NCBI GenBank assembly: GCA_043101845.1
Contig: JBICHN010000011.1
Span: 992,001-1,056,000 of the forward strand
From: JBICHN01 sp043101845
GTDB lineage: Bacteria > Planctomycetota > Phycisphaerae > Phycisphaerales > UBA5793
Direction: 5' to 3'
DNA: 64,000 bases
The notes beneath the pieces were generated by a model. The model worked only from the letters and a program-made list of their open reading frames with translations, had not been told where the DNA came from and did not search any database. Positions within the stretch are counted from its first letter, which is position 1. Each line of letters starts with the position of its first letter. Both the position numbers and the translations under genes were made by a program. Positions 40,063-48,290 of this stretch are shown one piece after another.

Positions 40063-42342
40063 ATGTCCGCGGTGTCAGTACATCGTTCTTATCGGATCGT
40101 CGCTTCGCTCGTACTTCTCGGCGCCGCGGGGACTTCATTCGCCCAGGATCGCTGGGTGAAGCAGAGCCCGTACCCCGCCGACTCATCGCTGCGATGGGCG
40201 ACCTTTACCAGTGAACAGCACGGATACGCGGTCGGGGAGGATCAACTCTTCGTCGAAACGCTCGACGGCGGGCAGACCTGGAATCAGGTCGAAGGGATCG
40301 ATCGCAATCCGTCGTTCTCGCTCGATCCATTCAACAACATCTTCTTTCTCGACGACGGCGTTCACGGCTGGGTCATCGGGAACAACAACTTTGCACACCG
40401 AACGACGGATGGCGGCGCGACCTGGACACGGATGACGAACCATCCCGCCGGGTCGTATTACCACCTCGAGTTCGTCTCGCCTTCACTTGGCTGGACCGCG
40501 GGCAACGGAAGTGTCGTCCGCACACGCGATGGCGGCCGGACCTGGCAGGTGCTGACCTACTACGACGAGTACGGCGTGGTCTACGGGATGGACTTCCTCA
40601 ACGACCGGGTCGGGATGATGTGTTCGAATCCGGTCGTGTCGTGGTCGCCCTATGTTGAAGGAATCTACCTGACGGCAGACGCCGGTGATACCTGGTCGCT
40701 CGTTCGCGAAGGCATCTACAACGATGTGGCGCTTTTCTCGACGAGCGTCATCGTCGCCGCGGAGCCCGGCCGCATCATTCGCTCAACAGATGGCGGACAG
40801 AACTGGACGACGCGCTTGACTTCACCCGACGAAGGCTTCGGTGAGCTCGCGCTCGCGGACGAAGACACGATCGCCGTGTCCGGATTCAGTGGCAGCGTCT
40901 GGGTCAGCCACGACCAGGGCGCGACATGGTCGCAGTCTCTCGAAGGCGTGGGACGGCTTCCGGACTCGTGGGGTATCAGCTTCACGAATGGCCAACTCGG
41001 TCATCTCGCCGGCCCGAGTGGGTGGCTCTTCGAAACGAACGACGGGGGAGATACCTGGGAGTCGATGAATCGTGGCCTCGCGTCGGCATGGAGCGATATC
41101 GCGATGGTCGACGAGCACCGCGGCTACGCCGTGAGCCCGTCAGGTTATTTCGCACGAACCGAGAATGGCGGCGCGAATTGGGAGCCGGGTCGACTCGAGG
41201 TCACCGGGCCGCTCTTCGGTCGCGACGAGGGTCTCGAAGTAATCTCGATTGTCGACGAGGTCGCGGTGGTCGTCGCGGGTGACGGCGGCGTGGTCTTCAA
41301 ATCGCTCGACGCCGGCGAAACCTGGGAATCCATCGGTTATCCGGATTTGCCGGACTTCTGGATCAACGGGATCGACTTCGTCTCACGCGATGTCGGCTGG
41401 GTGATCGGTCAATCGACCGTGAACCTCGAACCGCTTCTCTACAAGACGACGAATGGTGGTCAGTCATGGACGCGGCAGGGGCAGGGGCAGATGTTCGGCC
41501 TCTACGACTGCCAGTTCTTCGATGAAAACGAAGGCTGGGTCGCCGGTAGTTCGACCTCGATCTGGAAGACCGAGGACGGCGGCGCCACCTGGAGGGAGTA
41601 CGAGTTTCCGTTCACCTTCAGCACGCCGGCGTTTGAGATCGAATTCGAACCGATCAGTCGGCAGATCGGTTTCGTTCTTCAGGCGCTCGATGAAATCAAG
41701 AAGACCGAAGACGGCGGAATCACCTGGGGGCGGTATCCCGTGCCGAACATGGGGACCGGTGAATGGCCGTACGACATTGTGTTCGTCAATCCTTCCCATC
41801 TCTGGCTCATCAGCAACCAGGGGCAGATCTTTGAATCAACGGACGGTGGTGAGCGCTGGGTGCGACGAGACACGGGATGGATGGACCGGTATGGCTCCTA
41901 CCTCACTTCGATCGACGCGACGAGCGACAACCGCCTCTGGGTGACCGGCGGGGACTTCGAGTCCACCGGTCTCATTCTGGCGAACGATCCGCCCCCGGGG
42001 GGTATTGAGCTATCGCAGACCCCGCTTCAGCGCGGCGAACTCGTCACGCTCCGGCTGTCGTACGCGGAACAGGGCGAGCGCGTCTTCTTCCTGTACAGCC
42101 GCACGGGCATCGGAAATGGACCAATTGTCCCGCAACTCGGCGGCCTGCGGCTCGATCTGCTCGACCCGGTCTTTGAGATTGGTTCGTCGAATGTGAACGC
42201 GAGCGGTGTCGCGACACTGCAGCAGCGTCTCCCGACGAACGCGCCGCTCATCGACATCTACACGCAGGCGGTCATTCGACGAGGGGCTGGTGGCGCGGAC
42301 AGTGTCAAGAGCAACACCGTGAGCGATCGGATTCAGCCATGA
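40063..42342 (+). CDS. Secreted BNR/YCF48-type propeller protein with subfamily-B end domain
   Basis: 759 residues, AAGGAG six bases before ATG. Signal peptide IVASLVLLGAAGTSFA. Residues about 25-640 form repeated YCF48/BNR blades with Asp-box-like motifs: TDGGATWTRM, RDGGRTWQVL, ADAGDTWSLV, TDGGQNWTTR, HDQGATWSQS, NDGGDTWESM, ENGGANWEPG, LDAGETWESI, TNGGQSWTRQ, EDGGATWREY, EDGGITWGRY and TDGGERWVRR. At least twelve repeats suggest two propellers. The last 113 residues (from about 647) are the subfamily-B domain, ending RRGAGGADSVKSNTVSD, but the two cysteines that other members have (GPCPP and GGLCLDLL) are both replaced (GPIVPQ, GGLRLDLL). First gene of a five-gene operon with a sigma-54 promoter. 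Confidence 0.9.
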   Translation: MSAVSVHRSYRIVASLVLLGAAGTSFAQDRWVKQSPYPADSSLRWATFTSEQHGYAVGEDQLFVETLDGGQTWNQVEGIDRNPSFSLDPFNNIFFLDDGVHGWVIGNNNFAHRTTDGGATWTRMTNHPAGSYYHLEFVSPSLGWTAGNGSVVRTRDGGRTWQVLTYYDEYGVVYGMDFLNDRVGMMCSNPVVSWSPYVEGIYLTADAGDTWSLVREGIYNDVALFSTSVIVAAEPGRIIRSTDGGQNWTTRLTSPDEGFGELALADEDTIAVSGFSGSVWVSHDQGATWSQSLEGVGRLPDSWGISFTNGQLGHLAGPSGWLFETNDGGDTWESMNRGLASAWSDIAMVDEHRGYAVSPSGYFARTENGGANWEPGRLEVTGPLFGRDEGLEVISIVDEVAVVVAGDGGVVFKSLDAGETWESIGYPDLPDFWINGIDFVSRDVGWVIGQSTVNLEPLLYKTTNGGQSWTRQGQGQMFGLYDCQFFDENEGWVAGSSTSIWKTEDGGATWREYEFPFTFSTPAFEIEFEPISRQIGFVLQALDEIKKTEDGGITWGRYPVPNMGTGEWPYDIVFVNPSHLWLISNQGQIFESTDGGERWVRRDTGWMDRYGSYLTSIDATSDNRLWVTGGDFESTGLILANDPPPGGIELSQTPLQRGELVTLRLSYAEQGERVFFLYSRTGIGNGPIVPQLGGLRLDLLDPVFEIGSSNVNASGVATLQQRLPTNAPLIDIYTQAVIRRGAGGADSVKSNTVSDRIQP

Positions 42343-44060
42343 TCACGCCGTCCCGATTCGGAGCAAATCAATCGTTCGCCCTCATCCTCGCCACGGTCAT
42401 CTCAGCGGGGGCCTCGTCGGCGCAGACGGTGCAGGAAGACTGGGTCCGCCGATACAACGGTCCCGCGGGCGCGCAGAACGACGGGGTTGTGGGAGTCGCG
42501 TACGACCAGAACGGCGACATCGTGGTCGCGGGGTTCTCACTCGCGGGCTCCGCGGTCTATTCGAGTGACTACTTTGTGATAAAGTACGATAACGCCGGCA
42601 CGGAACTTTGGAACTATCGATTCCGAACGGCCGGCCCCTCGGTTCCGAACGAACTCGTCGTCGACGGTGACGGTTCCATCTATGTCACCGGGTGGTCCGA
42701 CTCCGACTACACCAACAACAACTACTTCACCCTGAAACTCTCAGCGAGTGGAGCATTGCTCTGGTCAGCGGAGTACGACCCGCCGGATGAATTCGACGAC
42801 GAGCCGCGCGGAATGACGGTCGACGCGTCCGGTCAGGTATATGTGACCGGAGAAGGTGGACGGAATTCGGTCACCTCTTCGCGTGCGACCACGATCAAGT
42901 ACGGATCGAACGGCGCAGTCCTCTGGACGGCGAGTTACATCGGTCCCGGTATTGGCGACGATGTCGGCACGGATGTCGCGGTCGATTCCGCCACGGGCGA
43001 TGTCTATGTGAGCATGAATTCCGACGGTGGACCCGACTTTGACTTCGTCCTTGTGAAGTACAACGCGAATGGGGCGCTGCAGTGGGAGCGTCGATACGAC
43101 ACACCCTTTACGCAGGGACACGACTTCGCCGAGGCCGTCGAAGTGGATGACCACGGCGACATTGTGGTCGCGGGGCGATCGGTCGCCACGCTCGGGCCGG
43201 GGTATGACCTCGTCGTCGCCAAGTACGCGGCGAACGGTGATCTCATCTGGCTCGATCGATATGACGGACCGGGCGGCGGAACAGACTTTCTCGCTGATCT
43301 CGAACTGGACTCGGCCGGAGATATCTATCTCGCGTCGACGAGCGAAGACAGTTCGTTCATTCCGGGAATGGTCGTCGTGAAGTACGCGGCCGATGGAACC
43401 CGGCTCTGGGACGCGGAGTTTCGCGTCGGTGAATCTGGTGATGGCGCCGTCGATCTGACGGTCGACCTGTCAGGCGCTGCGTTCGTCGCCGGATGGACTC
43501 GAAACAACTCGTTTGACTACGACGGTGTGCTCGTTCGATTCAATCCAGATGGATCATTCGGATGGTCGGCCGTGTACGACGGACCCGTGAGTGGAGACGA
43601 TGACTACACCAGCGTCGCGGCCGACGGGCAGGGGCGCGTTGTGGCAGGTGGATCCTCGGACGGTGGTGCGACCCGATTCGATTTCGTCACGGTGCAGTAT
43701 CTCGACGGGGAGCCGTTCGACCTTCTGCTCGAGCAGGATCCGCTGCGCCGCAATCGTGCGGCGACCTTCATCGTCACCGGTGGTCGTCCCGGTGAAACCG
43801 TCTACTTCCTCTACAGCTTCGCCGGGGTCGGCGAAGGACCTTGTCCGCCGGCGCTCGGGGGGCTGTGTCTCGACCTGCTCAATCCGATTACAAATTTCGG
43901 ATCCGCTCCGGTCGATTCGCTGGGTGTCGCGAGTCTGACGCTCACGGTCCCGCCGAATGCGCCCTTACGAGAGGTCAGCACGCAGGCGGTCATCCGCCGT
44001 GGGGCGAATGGCGCCGAATCAGAGAAATCGAACACGGTGACCGCGTCGATCCTCCCTTGA
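42339..44060 (+). CDS. Secreted SBBP-repeat propeller protein with subfamily-B end domain
   Basis: 573 residues, starting with an ATGA overlap on the previous stop. Signal peptide FALILATVISAGASSAQ. Repeats of the SBBP/beta-propeller type run from about 30 to 455, each with a D-x-G-IYVTG strand and a YDxxG-LLW turn: GDIVVAGFSLAGSAVYSSDY, GSIYVTGWSDSDYTNNNY, GQVYVTGEGG, GDVYVSMNSDGG, GDIVVAGRSVATLG, GDIYLASTSEDSS and AAFVAGWTRNNS. The C-terminal 114 residues (from about 460) are the subfamily-B domain with both cysteines: GPCPPALGGLCLDLLNP, RRGANGAESEKSNTVT. Probably an extracellular binding protein. No catalytic motif seen. Confidence 0.9.
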   Translation: MITPSRFGANQSFALILATVISAGASSAQTVQEDWVRRYNGPAGAQNDGVVGVAYDQNGDIVVAGFSLAGSAVYSSDYFVIKYDNAGTELWNYRFRTAGPSVPNELVVDGDGSIYVTGWSDSDYTNNNYFTLKLSASGALLWSAEYDPPDEFDDEPRGMTVDASGQVYVTGEGGRNSVTSSRATTIKYGSNGAVLWTASYIGPGIGDDVGTDVAVDSATGDVYVSMNSDGGPDFDFVLVKYNANGALQWERRYDTPFTQGHDFAEAVEVDDHGDIVVAGRSVATLGPGYDLVVAKYAANGDLIWLDRYDGPGGGTDFLADLELDSAGDIYLASTSEDSSFIPGMVVVKYAADGTRLWDAEFRVGESGDGAVDLTVDLSGAAFVAGWTRNNSFDYDGVLVRFNPDGSFGWSAVYDGPVSGDDDYTSVAADGQGRVVAGGSSDGGATRFDFVTVQYLDGEPFDLLLEQDPLRRNRAATFIVTGGRPGETVYFLYSFAGVGEGPCPPALGGLCLDLLNPITNFGSAPVDSLGVASLTLTVPPNAPLREVSTQAVIRRGANGAESEKSNTVTASILP

Positions 44061-44090
44061 CGACGACAAGGTCTGAATGAGAGGGCGGAA

Positions 44091-45611
44091 GTGAAGATCT
44101 TACTGAGGCATGGGTTCTTGATGTCGGTGTTGTGCGCTGCATTAAGCTCGACCGCAGCGCAGGATCCGTGTGGAGAGTGGGAGGCCCTCGCCACTCCTCT
44201 TCCCGCAGGCGCCGAAGCCGGGAGACTCGAAGGAATAGTCACGATCGCGGCGGACGATGTTTGGGCAGTGGGAAACTGGACGGATGAGGTCGGCGGCTCA
44301 AGTCTTCAGTACTCGCTCACCCTTCATTGGGACGGCGCCGACTGGACCATCGTCCCATCACCGAGCCCGAGCGAGTGCGGGACCTGCACTTCCGTCACGC
44401 TCCTCGCGGTGGACGCGGCAGGTCCCGACGATGTATGGGCGGGGGGAACCGCGAAGCTGCGCGGGTCGGATGGGTTCCTCGGATTTCATCTGCTGCTTCT
44501 ACATTGGGACGGCGCGACTTGGACGATCATGGACACCCCGCGCGCCATTCCCGGGGGGTCAGGCGACGCGATTCGTGATATTGAGGTGATCGCTGCCGAC
44601 GACATCTGGTTCGTGGGGGACTGGCTCGCCAACGACCACGGTCAGATCGTGCACACCGCGCTTGCGATGCACTGGGACGGCGTTGATTTCGAAGTCGTTG
44701 AAGTTCCCCTCGTCAATCCGGAGCGTGGCGAGAAGAGTGGAAACGATATCTACGCGATTGAGGCGCTTGCAAGCGACGACATCTGGATGGTCGGGCACAC
44801 CAGTGTGCTGGCAGATGGAGCGGCAGATTACTCGCAGATTCATCACTGGAACGGCGCCGAGTGGGAACATGTGCCCGGCCCGACGCCCGGAGCCTGGAAC
44901 AAACTCGACGAAGTCGTCGCCATCGCCCCGGACGAGGTCTGGGCTGTCGGCCAGTACTATGACGCCGGGTATTACTCGTTCGCCATTCGATGGGATGGTT
45001 CAGAGTGGATCCGGGACGATCGTATTCTCGGCGGTACATTCGCCGCCGAGGGATTGGCGTCCGACGAGATCTATACGGCGTCGAACGCGGTGTGGCGTTT
45101 CGATGGGAAACAGGCCCATCTCGTGGAGGACTGGAGCAGTTCCTCCTACGACTCGCCCCGACTTCTCAGTCTCGATTCCGCGGGGTCCTGTGAGACGCTG
45201 TTCGGCGCCGGATTCTCATTCCGGGGTTCCGAACATGTCCCGTTTACGGCGCGGCTCGAACCGACACGAGAACTGACTCTGACGCAGACCGAATTGCATC
45301 GGGGCGAACTCGCGACATTCCTCGTGCGCGGCGCGGCCGCGGGAGAGCGCGCCGTTTTTGCGTATAGCTTTGCCGGTGTGGGAAACGGCCCGTGTCCTCC
45401 GGCGCTCGGAGGGCTCTGCATCGATTTGCTGGCTCCGGTGACGGTGATGGGCCAGAGCGTAGCAGACGCGGCGGGAATGGCCTCGTTGACGCTCAGGGTG
45501 CCGCCGAACGCGCCGCTCCGTGAGGTCAGTACGCAGGCGGTGATCCGAAGAGGCGCCGGAGGCGCCGATTCCGTGAAGTCGAACGCAAACACCGCGCGCA
45601 TTGAGCATTGA
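44091..45611 (+). CDS. Secreted W-x-VG propeller protein with subfamily-B end domain
   Basis: 506 residues from GTG 44091 after a GAGGGCGGAA ribosome-like site, 30 nt behind the previous stop. Signal peptide FLMSVLCAALSSTAAQ. Residues about 30-390 have blades with repeated DDVWAVG-type strands followed by LHWDGxxW turns: ADDVWAVGNWTDEVGG, PDDVWAGGTAKL, ADDIWFVGDWLAND, SDDIWMVGHTSVLAD, PDEVWAVGQYYD and SDEIYTASNAVWRF. This propeller type is common in planctomycete and myxobacterial exoproteins. The C-terminal 112 residues are the subfamily-B domain (GPCPPALGGLCIDLLAP, RRGAGGADSVKSN). Third gene of the operon. Confidence 0.88.
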   Translation: MKILLRHGFLMSVLCAALSSTAAQDPCGEWEALATPLPAGAEAGRLEGIVTIAADDVWAVGNWTDEVGGSSLQYSLTLHWDGADWTIVPSPSPSECGTCTSVTLLAVDAAGPDDVWAGGTAKLRGSDGFLGFHLLLLHWDGATWTIMDTPRAIPGGSGDAIRDIEVIAADDIWFVGDWLANDHGQIVHTALAMHWDGVDFEVVEVPLVNPERGEKSGNDIYAIEALASDDIWMVGHTSVLADGAADYSQIHHWNGAEWEHVPGPTPGAWNKLDEVVAIAPDEVWAVGQYYDAGYYSFAIRWDGSEWIRDDRILGGTFAAEGLASDEIYTASNAVWRFDGKQAHLVEDWSSSSYDSPRLLSLDSAGSCETLFGAGFSFRGSEHVPFTARLEPTRELTLTQTELHRGELATFLVRGAAAGERAVFAYSFAGVGNGPCPPALGGLCIDLLAPVTVMGQSVADAAGMASLTLRVPPNAPLREVSTQAVIRRGAGGADSVKSNANTARIEH

Positions 45612-45631
45612 TTCGCCACAGGGGGAGAAGT

Positions 45632-48259
45632 ATGAGCCGTGCCATGCCGCTTTCGATTGCACTCGTTGGCGCGCTCGCATTCGCGGTCGTCGGGCGCGGA
45701 CAGGACTTTGAGCCCGCCTTCGACGCTCCGTGGATCGGCTACGACACCGCGGTGTATCCGGAGGGGATACACCCGGTGTCGGCCGCGTCGGGAGATTTGA
45801 CGGGTGACGGCGCGACCGACCTCGCTACCGTGAGCTGGGGTGGAACCGCCCATCTGTCAATCCTCGAGGGCGACGGGAACGGCGGGTTCCTCCCGCCGGT
45901 GACCTATCCGTTGTTCATCGAGAGTCTCGGCGTCGTCGCCGCCGATTTCGACAACGACGGCGACCTCGACCTCGCAGTCAACGACACCGGGCGGTTCTGG
46001 GAGGGCTTCACCGTTTCGCTGTGGCGAAACAACGGGGCCGGTGTGTTCAGTCTGAGCGGGCAGTTCAACTCGGGCGAAAACGGACCCAGCGGCATTACGG
46101 CCTCCGACTTTGATGGCGACGGTTTCGTCGACATCGCCGTCGCCCATGATGACTACATCGTCTCCGGTAACACCATCGCCGTGCTCTTCAATAACCGCGC
46201 CGGAGGATTCGGCCCGCCCCATGTCATCACCGTGCGGTCCGGAACAAGAGCGATTGATTCCGGTGACCTCGACGGCGACGGCGATCCGGACATCGCGGTC
46301 GGGCTCGAGTCGAATCGATTCACTCTCGTCTGGCACGACAACGGGACCTTTACGGTCGGCCAGACACTTGACGGCGTCACCGCCGGATCGATTCCCGAAT
46401 GGCCGCAGGTTCATGTTTCGGACATCGATCTCGACCAGGACCAGGATATCTTCTTCTCGAATGTGGACAGCGGCGGCCCGTTCAACGGCGCGGTTGGATT
46501 ATGGAGAAATGACGGCGCCGGAGGGTTCGGTCCCGCGGAGACGATCAGCTTCAATCGCGAGACCGGGGGATTCGTGCAGATGACGACCTCGGATGTGACG
46601 GGCGACGGATGGCCCGACGCGCTGGGAGCGACCTACTTCAACGACGAATGGTGGCTGCTCGAGAGTGACGGCGCCGGGGGGTTCCGAAACCCGCGATACT
46701 TCCGGGCCGGTCAAGCCCCGATTTCGATCCAGACTTCCGATCTCGACGGGGATTCTGATCGTGATGTCATCGTGGTCGCGAGCGGATCGCTCGAAGCCTG
46801 CGTGTACCGGAATCCCGGTGATGGCGAGTTCATTCAGCCCGTCCCGATCGATATGACCGAGCCTGCATTGGCGCCGGCTTTTCCGACGAACATCGAATCC
46901 GGCGACATTGACCGGGATGGAGATCTCGATCTGGTGGTCGGCTATCGCGCGGACTTCGCTGGCGCACATGGTATCAGCGTACGGAAGAACAACGGTGACG
47001 GGTCGTTTGGTCCGATCGATGACTACCCGAATGCGCCCTATCCGATCACCGTCCGCCTCGAGGACCTCGATGTCGACGGCGACCTCGACATTATCTGGGT
47101 CGACGCCGACGGTCGCTTCAAAACCCGAATGAACGGAGGCAACGGGACATTCGGCTCGCCGCAAACTCGCCGGACGGTTTACCGGGCGGAGTACTTTGAG
47201 TTGTGGGATGTCGACCGCGACGGCGATCCCGACATCGTCACCGGAGACGGCTTCGACGCGATCGTCATGCTGAACGAGGGGTTCGGTTCATTTGGTCCGC
47301 CGATTCGAACGGTCGTCTCTGACTTTTTTGAAGCGTTGGGCATGGGCGAGTTCAACGGCGATGGAATTCTTGATCTGCTCACCAACTCCGCCATCCAGGG
47401 ATACGCCGAGGTCAGCTTCGGGCTCGGCGACGGTCGGTTCCAGTCTCCTCGCGTAGTGACCACCGGACGGAGCGCCCAAGCGTTCGATTCGGCGGATCTC
47501 AACCACGATGGCGTTGGTGACTTCGTCGCAGTCTACAACCTGGACGAGAAGGGACTGAGTGTTCGTCTCGGGCGGGGGAACGGTGACTTCTTCCCCTTGG
47601 AGAATTACCACGGTTCGCGTGGATTTGTCGATCACACGAGCGATGTCATCCTGCGCGACGCCACCGATGACGGCGAACACGACGCCATGACGGCGAACTT
47701 CAGTCCGCAGGATCTTTCACTCTGGCGTGGTAATGCGGACGGGTCGTTCGAGCGCCTCGAGCGGTACGGGGTGGCGGAACACGCCGTGGATGTCACATTC
47801 GGCGACTTCGACGGCGACGGCATCGGCGACGCGATGGTGATCACTCAGGTTGACGCCGGACGCTGGTGGTACCCGGGCGTCGTGATGTTGAAGGGACTCA
47901 TCGGATCCCCTCCGGATTTGCGACTCACCCAGACCGAACTGCGGCAAGGTCAGCCGGCCGCGTTCACGGCCAGTGGCGCCAGCACTGGTGAGACCGTCTA
48001 TTTCTTGTACAGCCTGAGGGGGACGGGTGTCGGACCGTGCCCGCCTCAACTCGGCGGCCTTTGTCTCGACATCCTGACGCCGGTTGAACTCGTCGGCGAA
48101 GGTGTGACGAACGCCGACGGAGTGGCCCGGATCGTCCGGACCGTTCCCGCCCAGGCGCCCCTCGGCTTGCCGGTGTATACGCAGGCCGTTGTGCGACGGG
48201 GCGCCGGGGGCGGTGATTCAGTCAAGTCCAACACGATTTCGGACGCAGTGCGGCCCTGA
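45632..48259 (+). CDS. Large secreted FG-GAP/VCBS protein with subfamily-B end domain
   Basis: 875 residues from ATG 45632, five bases after GGGGGAGAAG; a TTG at 45608 overlapping the previous stop is possible but less likely. Signal peptide LSIALVGALAFAVVGRGQ. Residues about 30-755 carry two propellers of FG-GAP/VCBS repeats with calcium loops such as GDLTGDGATDLATV, ADFDNDGDLDLAVN, SDFDGDGFVDIAVA, GDLDGDGDPDIAVG, SDIDLDQDQDIFFS, GDIDRDGDLDLVVG, EDLDVDGDLDIIWV, GEFNGDGILDLLT, ADLNHDGVGDFVAV and GDFDGDGIGDAMV. The C-terminal 114 residues (from about 762) are the subfamily-B domain with both cysteines and RRGAGGGDSVKSNTISD. Probably an adhesin or ligand-binding surface protein. Confidence 0.9.
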   Translation: MSRAMPLSIALVGALAFAVVGRGQDFEPAFDAPWIGYDTAVYPEGIHPVSAASGDLTGDGATDLATVSWGGTAHLSILEGDGNGGFLPPVTYPLFIESLGVVAADFDNDGDLDLAVNDTGRFWEGFTVSLWRNNGAGVFSLSGQFNSGENGPSGITASDFDGDGFVDIAVAHDDYIVSGNTIAVLFNNRAGGFGPPHVITVRSGTRAIDSGDLDGDGDPDIAVGLESNRFTLVWHDNGTFTVGQTLDGVTAGSIPEWPQVHVSDIDLDQDQDIFFSNVDSGGPFNGAVGLWRNDGAGGFGPAETISFNRETGGFVQMTTSDVTGDGWPDALGATYFNDEWWLLESDGAGGFRNPRYFRAGQAPISIQTSDLDGDSDRDVIVVASGSLEACVYRNPGDGEFIQPVPIDMTEPALAPAFPTNIESGDIDRDGDLDLVVGYRADFAGAHGISVRKNNGDGSFGPIDDYPNAPYPITVRLEDLDVDGDLDIIWVDADGRFKTRMNGGNGTFGSPQTRRTVYRAEYFELWDVDRDGDPDIVTGDGFDAIVMLNEGFGSFGPPIRTVVSDFFEALGMGEFNGDGILDLLTNSAIQGYAEVSFGLGDGRFQSPRVVTTGRSAQAFDSADLNHDGVGDFVAVYNLDEKGLSVRLGRGNGDFFPLENYHGSRGFVDHTSDVILRDATDDGEHDAMTANFSPQDLSLWRGNADGSFERLERYGVAEHAVDVTFGDFDGDGIGDAMVITQVDAGRWWYPGVVMLKGLIGSPPDLRLTQTELRQGQPAAFTASGASTGETVYFLYSLRGTGVGPCPPQLGGLCLDILTPVELVGEGVTNADGVARIVRTVPAQAPLGLPVYTQAVVRRGAGGGDSVKSNTISDAVRP

Positions 48260-48290
48260 TGCGCCGTCTCGTCCTGAAAGGTATCTGAGG

